From Solilutibacter silvestris (lineage in GTDB: Bacteria; Pseudomonadota; Gammaproteobacteria; Xanthomonadales; Xanthomonadaceae), in contig NZ_NPZB01000001.1 in NCBI RefSeq assembly GCF_002895945.1, forward strand, positions 1,317,501 to 1,381,500: DNA of 64,000 nucleotides, in the 5' to 3' direction. Shown here piece by piece: positions 29,446 to 36,682 of this stretch. The position numbers and the translations under genes were made by a program. Within the stretch, counting starts at the first letter, position 1. Each line of letters begins with the position of its first letter. The notes under the pieces are model-generated. The model did not search any database and had not been told where the DNA came from. It saw only the letters and a list, made by a program, of their open reading frames with translations.

Positions 29446-29463
29446 GCGTTACACGCGTAACGC
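29446..29463. promoter_or_regulatory. Perfect inverted repeat upstream of alpA
   Basis: GCGTTAC-ACGC-GTAACGC is a perfect 7-bp inverted repeat in the 390-base divergent gap (29260-29649) between the small minus-strand gene and alpA. It looks like a repressor or activator site for the early operon. Nothing else gene-like is visible in that gap. Confidence 0.45.
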
Positions 29464-29649
29464 TTCCTGTTGTTTTCGTGCCCGTCGATACGTGCATGCG
29501 CGAAACCTGGTCACGGTTGGCCGCTGACTGCGGACATTTTTACCGTAGATCGCGAGCGTCCATGAGCGGAAATTACGCCGATGGAACGCAATTCGATGAA
29601 TGGAAAAACTATGGCGCACAACGGCGTGGACAATTGGAGTCCTGAAAAA

Positions 29650-29871
29650 ATGCAGAACCAGAACAACTCACAGAGGCTGATCCGGGTGCGCGATGTCGTC
29701 TCCCGCACTGGAATCAGTCGCCCAACGGTATATCGACTGATGGGCGAGCGATCCTTCCCGGAGGCGCTGAAGGTCGGAAACATGACCCTATGGGTCGAAG
29801 GCGAAGTGGACGCGTGGGTTAACGCGCGCATCGCCGATTCGCGTCGCAAACCGGCGGTCATCGCCGCATGA
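29650..29871 (+). CDS. AlpA-family transcriptional regulator
   Basis: The 73-residue protein is a MerR-like HTH_17/AlpA type: RLIRVRDVVSRTGISRPTVYRLMGERSFPEALKVG and WVEGEVDAWVNARIADSR match the standard pattern of winged helix plus C-terminal tail. AlpA proteins activate integrase or excision genes in P4-like satellites and genomic islands. The ATG at 29650 follows GGAG by about 9 bases and gives a normal AlpA length; the frame extends 23 codons upstream. The next gene overlaps by 4 bases. Confidence 0.88.
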   Translation: MQNQNNSQRLIRVRDVVSRTGISRPTVYRLMGERSFPEALKVGNMTLWVEGEVDAWVNARIADSRRKPAVIAA

Positions 29872-30338
29872 CCGAATATAAAAACGGTCCCGGACGAATG
29901 CCATCCGGGACCGCTACCAACACGCATGAAGACCGGCGTCTGAAACCGATCAAGAGTGATATTGGCGGTGGCTCGCCGATTGTTCCACGGTCGAAATGTC
30001 CGCGCCTTAGGAAGCTCAGCTCGCGCCGGTGCCAAGACCCCACCACGTTTCCGCTGATGCCCCTACGGATCGAGATAGCGTTGCTGAAACGGTGCCTGAC
30101 GGAATCAGCCCCCGCCAGCATGCTCAGCCGTAATCACACCGCACGGAAAAATCGCACCGCTGCGGCTGAGCGGGTCGCGCGTGCTGCCGTTCTAGAAGGC
30201 TGGGACGACGATCGCGCCGTTCGCTTGCTGGTGGAACGCCATGCCGCATGGTCGCCGCGCACTCATCGATTCACCGTCGATCATGCCCGTGATGCTATGG
30301 CGATGGCACGCGATCCTGATATGTGGGGCGGCGCATGA
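29868..30338 (+). CDS. Hypothetical protein in the element's replication operon
   Basis: The 156-residue product is unrecognised. Its first half is low-complexity and basic; the second half (TAAAERVARAAVLEGWDDDRAVRLLVERHAAWSPRTHRFTVDHARDAM) looks helical. It overlaps alpA at its start and the zinc-finger gene at its end (ATGA both times), so it belongs to one tight early operon, probably in replication or its control. Confidence 0.55.
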   Translation: MTEYKNGPGRMPSGTATNTHEDRRLKPIKSDIGGGSPIVPRSKCPRLRKLSSRRCQDPTTFPLMPLRIEIALLKRCLTESAPASMLSRNHTARKNRTAAAERVARAAVLEGWDDDRAVRLLVERHAAWSPRTHRFTVDHARDAMAMARDPDMWGGA

Positions 30339-30778
30339 GTTTCGCGCTCGACGTGGTTCTGAGTCGCCTTGATGGTGTCCAGCGCAATCGACGCGGACAT
30401 CGTGCGCGCTGCCCTTCGTGCGGTGGCAGGTCCCGCAAGCTTTCTATTTCGGAAGTCGATGATGGCAAAGTGCTACTGAGTTGCCACGCTGGCTGCGAGA
30501 CGGCCGATGTATTGGCGGCAATCGAGCTTCAGTGGTCCGACCTGTTTCCGGAGCGTCTCGCACCAACAACGCCGGAGCAGCGTGCTGAATGGCGCCGTTC
30601 GATTCGTGAGTCGCAATGGCCGGCTGCCGTCGCTGCGCTGAGCATTGAGGTGGAGGTCGCGCACGTCGCCGCCAATGCAGTGCGGCTTGGCGATACCCTT
30701 TCCGACGACGACATGGCGCGGCTCAACCTGGCATGTAGTCGGATTGCCCGCGCAAAGGCGGTGCTGATTGACCGCTAA
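30335..30778 (+). CDS. CHC2-like zinc-finger protein (primase-associated)
   Basis: The 147-residue protein has a zinc-ribbon CPSCGG near residue 27 and CHAGC near residue 51, the spacing of the DNA-primase CHC2 finger, and KLSISEVDDGKVLLSCHAGCETADVLAAIEL fits that domain. No TOPRIM domain follows, so it is a stand-alone finger that may cooperate with the RepA-like ATPase next door. The ATG overlaps the preceding stop. Confidence 0.75.
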   Translation: MSFALDVVLSRLDGVQRNRRGHRARCPSCGGRSRKLSISEVDDGKVLLSCHAGCETADVLAAIELQWSDLFPERLAPTTPEQRAEWRRSIRESQWPAAVAALSIEVEVAHVAANAVRLGDTLSDDDMARLNLACSRIARAKAVLIDR

Positions 30779-31901
30779 GCCCAATATCCTGGACGTGGCG
30801 GCGGCGAATGCCGACCGCACGTCCGAAAATCACGCTGCGCATCGCCAGTTTGCGTTCCATAGCTTGGGTGAACTCACCGCCGGTGGTCTACAGCCAATCG
30901 ATTGGCTGGTGCGCGACTACTTTGAATCCGACTCCATCGCGGCGCTCGTCGGTGATCCCGCGTGCGGAAAAACGTTCGTTGCGATCGACTTGGCGTGTTG
31001 TATCGCGTCAGGAAATGAGTGGCACGGTCACAAGGTCAAGCGCGGAACAGTGTTCTACATTGCCGGTGAAGGCCGGAACGGCATCATCCGCCGATTGACG
31101 GCATGGAAAATCCGGCACGACGATTCAGGCATAGATGAGCGGTTGTTTATCAGTAGCCGCGCCGCCCATCTATGCAGCGCAGCGGAAGCCGCAGGCGTCG
31201 CGAATGCGGTCGATGAAATGGTCGAACAAACCGGCACTGTTCCGCAATTGATTGTCGTCGACACGCTCGCCCGAAACTTCGGTGGCGACGAGAATGGAAC
31301 CGAGGACATGGGTTCGTTTGTATCGAACTTGGATGCATTCCTCCGTGAGAAATACCGGGCCACGGTTCTGGTCGTTCACCACACTGGAAAGGCAGACAAG
31401 ACCCAGGGACGAGGGTCCAGTGCGTTCCGGGCTGCGCTCGATGCCGAATACAGCGTCGCGCGAAACGATCGCGTCATCCAAGTCGAAACAAAAAAGATGA
31501 AGGACGCGCGGGAACCAGACCCGATCGCGTTCCGCATGTGCAGTGTCGAACTTCCAGTGTGCGACGAAGAGGGTGTTCCAGCGACGAGCGTTATTCTGGA
31601 CGCAACGGACTACACCCCGCCGCAGGCGCCCGGCAAGGCGGGCCGCGGGAAGCACCAAACACTAGCCATGCAGACGTTGCGCGACATGCTCGCTGATCGT
31701 CGTGTGACCCTGACCCGGTCGAAGCTCAGTCCGCATACCGCGCGCGTTGCCATGAATGACTGGCGGCATTCGATGGTTGACCGCGGTATCGATCGCCGCC
31801 GGGTTGGCGAAGTCATCGATTCGCTTAAGACGAGTGGGCTGATCGAAGTCCAGGTCGGCGGCTTCGTTCTACCGACCGATGAGGCGGGGACATTCGAATG
31901 A
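30768..31901 (+). CDS. RepA-like AAA ATPase/helicase of the element
   Basis: The 377-residue RecA-fold ATPase (AAA_25/RSF1010-RepA-like) has Walker A GDPACGKT at about residue 62 and Walker B LIVVDTLAR near residue 161, plus VLVVHHTGKADKTQGRGSSAFRAALD, the sensor region of hexameric RepA helicases. A C-terminal winged-helix-like segment follows. The start is a TTG at 30768 overlapping the previous gene. It is the likely replication or mobilisation helicase; direct and inverted TCCGGTTT repeats begin 18 bases after its stop. Confidence 0.87.
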   Translation: MTAKPNILDVAAANADRTSENHAAHRQFAFHSLGELTAGGLQPIDWLVRDYFESDSIAALVGDPACGKTFVAIDLACCIASGNEWHGHKVKRGTVFYIAGEGRNGIIRRLTAWKIRHDDSGIDERLFISSRAAHLCSAAEAAGVANAVDEMVEQTGTVPQLIVVDTLARNFGGDENGTEDMGSFVSNLDAFLREKYRATVLVVHHTGKADKTQGRGSSAFRAALDAEYSVARNDRVIQVETKKMKDAREPDPIAFRMCSVELPVCDEEGVPATSVILDATDYTPPQAPGKAGRGKHQTLAMQTLRDMLADRRVTLTRSKLSPHTARVAMNDWRHSMVDRGIDRRRVGEVIDSLKTSGLIEVQVGGFVLPTDEAGTFE

Positions 31902-31918
31902 CCAATGTCCGATTTGTG

Positions 31919-32021
31919 TCCGGTTTACGTCCGAAATGGGTCCGGTTTTGCCTGTCCGCCGGTCCGGTTTCCTTTAGGAACCGGACAAACCGGACAACCG
32001 GCGGCGAACCGGCACACCGGA
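31919..32021. repeat. Iteron-like TCCGGTTT repeats and hairpin after the RepA-like gene
   Basis: TCCGGTTT occurs at 31919, 31941 and 31963; its complement AAACCGGA starts at 31987 and AACCGGA at 31979, with further ACCGG copies to about 32021. The segment 31962-31986 forms a hairpin (GTCCGGTTTCC / GGAACCGGAC). Two overlapping small reading frames across the repeats (31898-32108) are probably not genes. The 302-base gap 31902-32203 holds no other feature that I can see. Confidence 0.5.
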
Positions 32022-32203
32022 GCAGGCCCCAAGCCAGGGCAGTCCCTGCATGGAACGATTTGCGCCTCACGTCACATTCCACGGGTCCTCCCCCATGGGG
32101 GTGAGTAGGCGGTGCCATCAACACCGCAACTTTTCAAATGTGCGAGGCATCGCAAATTCAGTTTGTTGTTCACCTATGGAGAAAACGATGAACCGATCAA
32201 CCA

Positions 32204-33856
32204 ATGGAAATTTTCAACCGCATGAACACTAAAACCAAAATCCTTACCCGCTCCGAACGTCTCCAGGCCATCCGCAAAGGAGGCAACGGGCGGCGCACTG
32301 CTGAAATCGCTGCTGTGAATCGCGAGGCGCGCACGGTCGAGATATCGTTTTCCAGCGAAGCAGAAGTCGAACGCACGTATGGCGTTGAAGTGTTGTCGCA
32401 CGATCCGGGTGCCGTCGACCTGTCGCGGCTGCTCAATTCCGGCGCAGTCCTTGATAACCACGACTGGCACGAGCAACGTGGCGTGGTCACCGAAGCATGG
32501 ATCGACCAAGCCACTCGCAAAGGCCGTGCGATCGTAAAAATCAGCCGTTCCCAGGATGGTGAAGACCTGTTGGCCGACATCGAGGACGGCATCCGCTGCA
32601 ACGTGTCGGTTGGGTATTTCGTCAACGCCGTTGAATTCCTCGAGCGGCCTGGCGCACATAGGCATGATGTGTACGTCGTCACAAAGTGGCAACCGTACGA
32701 AATCAGCTTCGTGTCGGTGCCTGCTGACGTGACTGTGGGTGTCGGCCGTAAAGCGAAAATTCCGCCGATGGGCAAGTCATCGAGCCGCCGCGACACTGTC
32801 GGCATTGGGCGCAGCGCGGACATTTCTACCGTGGCGCTAGACACGCGCAAAGCCGACCCTAAGCGTACCAACATAGGCGAACAAAACAGCATGGCCGTCC
32901 GATCGATCAATAAGCAAAGTTCCGACTCCACTTTCTGCGTAGCCATCGAAAACGCGATGCGCGCGCAGAAGTTCCTGGAACACACGCCGGTCGGGTTCCA
33001 GGAACCCACAGGCTACATTCCACAACCGATGCAGCGCAGCGCAATCGTTCGCCTGAACGAACAGCGCGTGGCCATCGGCGAATTCGAACGATCCCCCGGT
33101 GGGCTGGCCTTGACCGAAAAATTTTCGGGTAGGCAAATCCCGATGAAACACGCGGTTGCGTTCGCATCCCGCGTCTGCCGGGCGGGTGCGCAGCTCATCG
33201 CGTATTCGCAGATCGGTGAATCGATCGTCGCAGGCGCCGGTGACATGGCGATCGCCGTCGCTCCGATGCCCGCACATTTCCGTCGGCCGCTGCCGGCGCA
33301 GTTCGTCACTGTCCCGGACGATACGGACGTGGCCGTGACGCCGACGCCGATTCAGATCATCGACTTCGACTTCAAAAACAACTCGATCCAGAAAGCCGTG
33401 AGCTTCGAATTGAAGCGCCGCGACTTGCACAAGGTTCCGTACGAACGCATCGAGCAGGAAATTCTGGAATCCGTGACGCTCGGTATCGGGCGCGTGGCCG
33501 ATGAGGTTGTCATCGGGGCGGTCGCTGCGGGTGCCCCGGCGAATTTCAGCTTGGGCGCGGCCGCCGCGGCGTTGATCAGTGCGGACGACTTGCGCGGCAT
33601 CGTGGGAACAGGTGGCGTGGGCGCGACAATGGCGCCGGATGGTACGTTGCGCGCGAATGGCATCGTCGCCGACCTTGCGAGTGCGCATGCTGGGACGTTC
33701 ATCGGTGATTTCTCGCGCGCTGGCCTGGTTATCAACGACGAGTTCGAAATCACGTTCCAGCGTACGGGCATGAAAGGCAATCTCGCAGTGACAGTTTTCG
33801 TGAACGTGCTTCCGGTTGTGATGCATCCGGGTTCGTTCTTCGCGGCCGTGGCGTAA
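32204..33856 (+). CDS. Prohead protease fused to HK97-like major capsid protein
   Basis: The 550-residue protein joins two phage head modules. Residues ~40-190 are an HK97-type prohead protease: LLNSGAVLDNHDWHEQRGVV with the catalytic His, CNVSVGYFV with the catalytic Ser, and YEISFVSVPADVTVGVGR. Residues ~230-550 resemble a major capsid protein, with KAVSFELKRRDLHKVPYERIEQEI and a C-terminal ITFQRTGMKGNLAVTVFVNVLPVVMHPGSF. A linker of about 40 residues joins them. The start is uncertain: ATG at 32204 or 32222, with a 14-codon ORF (32190-32234) overlapping both. No portal or terminase gene is adjacent. Confidence 0.75.
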   Translation: MEIFNRMNTKTKILTRSERLQAIRKGGNGRRTAEIAAVNREARTVEISFSSEAEVERTYGVEVLSHDPGAVDLSRLLNSGAVLDNHDWHEQRGVVTEAWIDQATRKGRAIVKISRSQDGEDLLADIEDGIRCNVSVGYFVNAVEFLERPGAHRHDVYVVTKWQPYEISFVSVPADVTVGVGRKAKIPPMGKSSSRRDTVGIGRSADISTVALDTRKADPKRTNIGEQNSMAVRSINKQSSDSTFCVAIENAMRAQKFLEHTPVGFQEPTGYIPQPMQRSAIVRLNEQRVAIGEFERSPGGLALTEKFSGRQIPMKHAVAFASRVCRAGAQLIAYSQIGESIVAGAGDMAIAVAPMPAHFRRPLPAQFVTVPDDTDVAVTPTPIQIIDFDFKNNSIQKAVSFELKRRDLHKVPYERIEQEILESVTLGIGRVADEVVIGAVAAGAPANFSLGAAAAALISADDLRGIVGTGGVGATMAPDGTLRANGIVADLASAHAGTFIGDFSRAGLVINDEFEITFQRTGMKGNLAVTVFVNVLPVVMHPGSFFAAVA

Positions 33857-33867
33857 GGGGTGACGCC

Positions 33868-34278
33868 ATGTTCTGGAAAATCAAACGGAAAATGCCGGCG
33901 GTAACGCCGGTCCAGGAACCGCTGCCGCCAGTGGCGCTGATCGCACCGGATTCGTCGCTGTCATTGGTGTTGCTTGCGATTGAGGATGCCACGATTGTTT
34001 CGCGGCATCCTGACGATGACGGGCCCCGTGTCATGGTGGCGTCTCCGGCAATGGGTAACTGGTTCTTTTACGAGCGAAACAAAGCGGAAACACGTATTCG
34101 CAAGCGGTTCCCGGACCTGAGTGACGACGGCGTCGCGAAAGTTATTCGTGCGTTGGAAATTCGCGTGAAGTATGCGGCGCGATCGAAGGAGCCCGAGAAA
34201 CCCAGGAAGAAGTATTCCTGCATGGCGCCGGCCGATCCGCTCACAGTGGGCTGGGGCCATGATCGGCATGAGCGGTGA
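33868..34278 (+). CDS. Hypothetical phage-type protein
   Basis: The 136-residue product (MFWKIKRKMPAVTPVQEP ...) is unrecognised. It has a Pro-rich N-terminus, a hydrophobic centre (LSLVLLAIEDATIV) and a basic C-terminus. It starts 11 bases after the capsid fusion with AAGGGG upstream, and its stop shares an A with the next small ORF. Its place between capsid and tail genes suggests a head-tail or decoration protein, but nothing in the sequence proves that. Confidence 0.5.
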   Translation: MFWKIKRKMPAVTPVQEPLPPVALIAPDSSLSLVLLAIEDATIVSRHPDDDGPRVMVASPAMGNWFFYERNKAETRIRKRFPDLSDDGVAKVIRALEIRVKYAARSKEPEKPRKKYSCMAPADPLTVGWGHDRHER

Positions 34279-34355
34279 TGATTGCATCCCCTGAATCCAT
34301 TCGATCACTGGCGGAGCTGATCGGCCTGGGGGCCGTGGAGCCCAGTGACCAATGA
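34278..34355 (+). CDS. 25-residue ORF coupled to the tail gene
   Basis: This short frame (MIASPESIRSLAELIGLGAVEPSDQ in two parts: MIASPESIRSLAEL, IGLGAVEPSDQ) begins on the A of the preceding stop and ends in the start of the tail gene (ATGA at 34352). The double overlap points to a translated link, or to the tail end of a lost upstream tail gene such as gpJ. Confidence 0.4.
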   Translation: MIASPESIRSLAELIGLGAVEPSDQ

Positions 34356-34948
34356 TCATCGATCAGACCAACACTGCACCGATGTCTGACGTTGCCGCAC
34401 TGCTGCCGCCGAACGCGACCGCAACCGTCCGCAACCTGACGCGCGCGGCCGTCGAGCCGTTCGCCGCCATCCCCGTTCCGATCCGCGACGTGTGGAACCC
34501 CGACACATGCCCGGTGGCGCTGCTGCCGTGGTTGGCGTGGGCGATGTCGGTCGACACGTGGGAGCCGACGTGGCCGGAGAATATCAAACGGTCGCTGATC
34601 CGAAACGCGATCGACATCCAGCGCCGCAAGGGCACCGCGCGCAGCGTTCACCAAGTCGTCGAGGCATTCGGCGGATCGGTCGTGCTGACCGAGTGGTGGG
34701 AAAAATCACCGACCGGCGCGCCGCACACGTTCGACATGGTGCTGGCATTTTCTGGCGCTGGCGCTGGCGCTGGCGCTGGCGCTGATTCCGCGGCGTACGT
34801 CGACGCCGTCATATCCGAAGTCGAGCGCGCGAAGCCCGTCCGCTCGCATTTCACATTCACACAAGCCGTCCAGGCGCAGACGCAGGTCGGGCAAGTGGCT
34901 GCGGGCCGAGCCGCGGTATACGCGCGGCTCCAAATGATTGCGGTTTAA
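34352..34948 (+). CDS. Phage tail protein I (P2 gpI-like)
   Basis: The 198-residue protein matches P2 gpI baseplate proteins: LLPPNATATVRNLTRAAVEP, IPVPIRDVWNPDTCPVALLPWLAWAMSVD, RSLIRNAIDIQRRKGTARSVHQVVEAFGG. This protein sits at the baseplate edge beside the tail fibre. No other tail genes (V, W, J, H) are present. A run of five GGCGCT units (34754-34783) encodes (Gly-Ala)5 and may vary in length by slippage without shifting the frame. Its stop precedes the ImmA-type gene by 56 bases. Confidence 0.9.
   Translation: MIIDQTNTAPMSDVAALLPPNATATVRNLTRAAVEPFAAIPVPIRDVWNPDTCPVALLPWLAWAMSVDTWEPTWPENIKRSLIRNAIDIQRRKGTARSVHQVVEAFGGSVVLTEWWEKSPTGAPHTFDMVLAFSGAGAGAGAGADSAAYVDAVISEVERAKPVRSHFTFTQAVQAQTQVGQVAAGRAAVYARLQMIAV
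34754..34783 (+). repeat. (GGCGCT)5 hexanucleotide tandem repeat in the tail gene
   Basis: Five perfect units encode alternating Gly-Ala. A unit of six bases keeps the reading frame, so changes would only alter linker length. Confidence 0.9.
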
Positions 34949-35004
34949 TTCGCCTGAGGCGGCGTAGGGGCGTCTTCTCAGCCCCTGAGACAGGGTATGG
35001 TCTA

Positions 35005-36165
35005 ATGAGCTGTTTCATACGGGGCGATGGGTCGTTAAACGTGGAGCCGCTGGAATTCTCCCGCGACGTGCTTAATTGGGCTGCCGAAAAGGCGGGCCAG
35101 ACACTGCACTCTTTCGCTGAGAGTGTTGCCAAGCGCGAGAGGGATCGCGAACGTATCGTTCAGGGGCGCTTGACCGTAGCGCAGGCTGAGAAGCTAGCGA
35201 AGAGGGCGCGCATTCCTTTCGGCTACCTATTCCTTGCCGAGCCACCCGAAATCACGCGCCCGAACATCCCTGATCTACGTCAAATTCAGGATGCGCAGCC
35301 ATTGAGCGAAGATTTTTATGAGACGCTCGAGGACGTGTTTGCGAAGCAGAGTTGGCTGATCGAGTACCTTACAGAAGCAGGAGCCGGGGAGCATCCCTTC
35401 GTTGGTCGATTTACTGCTGACGCAAAGCGAAATGCCGACGACATCGCTGCGGACATGCGTCGCGAGCTTGGTGTCACTGACGACGACCGCCGTAAAAGTG
35501 CCGATGCTGCCGCCTATTTCTCCGCGCTGAGTGCGAAGGCTGAAGCTAAAGGCGTGTTGGTGTTCAAGACCAGCTACGTCAAGGCCAATACGCATCGACC
35601 GATCTCTGAAAAGGAGTTTCGAGGCTTTGCGGTTTCGCACAAGCTGGTGCCGCTTGTATTCATCAATGGGCGCGATGCCGAAGTGGCAGCGGTCTTTACG
35701 CTTATGCATGAGTTGGCTCACATCTGGCTTGGCGTGACCGGTGTTTCTGATGTAACACTTGCTCGATTTGGAAATCCGATTGAGCGTCTCTGTAATCGTG
35801 TTGCGGCAAATTTACTGGTGCCGATGAATGCCTTTATGGAGCGATGGTCTGGCCCGCAAGATGTCGAAAAGCTCGCTAAGTATTTCCGGGTTAGCAAGCT
35901 GGTCATCGCTCGACGCGCGTTGGACAATAAGCTTGTTGATCAGGCGTTTTATGACGAGGTCGCGGCTAATACGCAGCGAGTTAAGTCCAGCGGAAAGCCG
36001 ACCGCCCTTTTGACCATTCCGGTTAGAAACAGCAAGAAATTCACACGAACGATTGTGGCGAGCGCGATGAGTGGGCAAACGCTGCTCCGCGACGCTGCGA
36101 GTCTATTGAACGTCAAACCTGATACGGTTGTGGCGTTGGCAAAGGGGCGTGCCGAGCATGGCTAA
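35005..36165 (+). CDS. XRE/ImmA-IrrE-type regulator-protease
   Basis: The 386-residue protein has an N-terminal XRE-like region (VAKRERDRERIVQGRLTVAQAEKLAKRARIPFGYLFLAEP) and a COG2856/ImmA-IrrE metalloprotease domain with the zinc motif HELAHIW near residue 239. It is paired with a DUF4411 gene that overlaps it by 8 bases. Such pairs are known as toxin-antitoxin-like cassettes on mobile elements, with the regulator as the antitoxin partner. The start could be the GTG at 35041. Base composition is clearly more AT-rich than the chromosome, which points to later acquisition. Confidence 0.85.
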   Translation: MSCFIRGDGSLNVEPLEFSRDVLNWAAEKAGQTLHSFAESVAKRERDRERIVQGRLTVAQAEKLAKRARIPFGYLFLAEPPEITRPNIPDLRQIQDAQPLSEDFYETLEDVFAKQSWLIEYLTEAGAGEHPFVGRFTADAKRNADDIAADMRRELGVTDDDRRKSADAAAYFSALSAKAEAKGVLVFKTSYVKANTHRPISEKEFRGFAVSHKLVPLVFINGRDAEVAAVFTLMHELAHIWLGVTGVSDVTLARFGNPIERLCNRVAANLLVPMNAFMERWSGPQDVEKLAKYFRVSKLVIARRALDNKLVDQAFYDEVAANTQRVKSSGKPTALLTIPVRNSKKFTRTIVASAMSGQTLLRDAASLLNVKPDTVVALAKGRAEHG

Positions 36166-36682
36166 CAAGTACATCATTGATTTCAATGTCTTTATCCAAG
36201 GCAAAAATTTCCACTACCACTTTGCGTTCTGCGAAGGGTTTTGGGATTGGGTACATGAGGGCTTTGATAAGGGTGTGATCTATAGCATCGGCAAGGTTCG
36301 CGCAGAACTGCTCGAAGGGAAAAAAGGTGACGAGGCGCGCAGGTGGACCGAGGAAATGCCCGATGGATTTTTTCTCGACGATGTGGGCGACGCTGCCGTA
36401 ATGAAGGAATATGCTCACTGCATGCAATGGGCCAACGCCGATAAGCATTATCAGCCCGCCGCGCTTGCCCGCTTTGCCGATGTCAAGCGGGCCGATGCAT
36501 TTCTACTCGCGTACGCACGCGCCCACGGGCATATCGTCGTGACGCAAGAACTGTCTCAGCCTGAAAAGAAGAAGGAAGTGCCGATTCCCGATGCTGCACT
36601 GAAAATCGGCAACATTAAGACTGTGACGATCTATGAGCTGCTACGAGCGCACGCTCGACCGACGTTCGTCTTTAAGCCATAA
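36158..36682 (+). CDS. DUF4411 (PIN-like) protein, likely toxin partner
   Basis: The 174-residue protein has the PIN-type acidic layout of DUF4411: an early Asp in YIIDFNVFIQG, Glu in KVRAELLEGKKGDEARRW, Asp-rich RFADVKRADAFLLAYARAHG, then VVTQELSQPEKKKEVPIPDA. PIN domains are Mg2+-dependent RNases. The ATG at 36158 (MANKYIIDFN) overlaps the end of the ImmA-type gene. It is convergent with the integrase and separates at base 36672 by an 11-base overlap. A nuclease toxin role is inferred. Confidence 0.82.
   Translation: MANKYIIDFNVFIQGKNFHYHFAFCEGFWDWVHEGFDKGVIYSIGKVRAELLEGKKGDEARRWTEEMPDGFFLDDVGDAAVMKEYAHCMQWANADKHYQPAALARFADVKRADAFLLAYARAHGHIVVTQELSQPEKKKEVPIPDAALKIGNIKTVTIYELLRAHARPTFVFKP

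Noticed and set aside
29511-30035. Minus-strand frame opposite alpA
   Set aside because: alpA and its operon neighbours are linked by ATGA overlaps on the plus strand; the opposite frame has no domain or start site.
31898-32108. Two overlapping small frames after the RepA-like gene
   Set aside because: Both translate the TCCGGTTT repeats and neither has a ribosome-binding site, so a repeat region is the better reading.
29530-32832. 17-base near repeat GCGGACATTTYTACCGT at 29530 and 32816
   Set aside because: One mismatch over 17 bases within 9 kb is not far from chance; the second copy lies in coding sequence. Not enough for a claim of a recombination scar.
34740-34790. Hexamer run as a possible CRISPR-like or VNTR array
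   Set aside because: Units are contiguous without spacers, so it is a simple tandem repeat; no CRISPR array is visible in the window.
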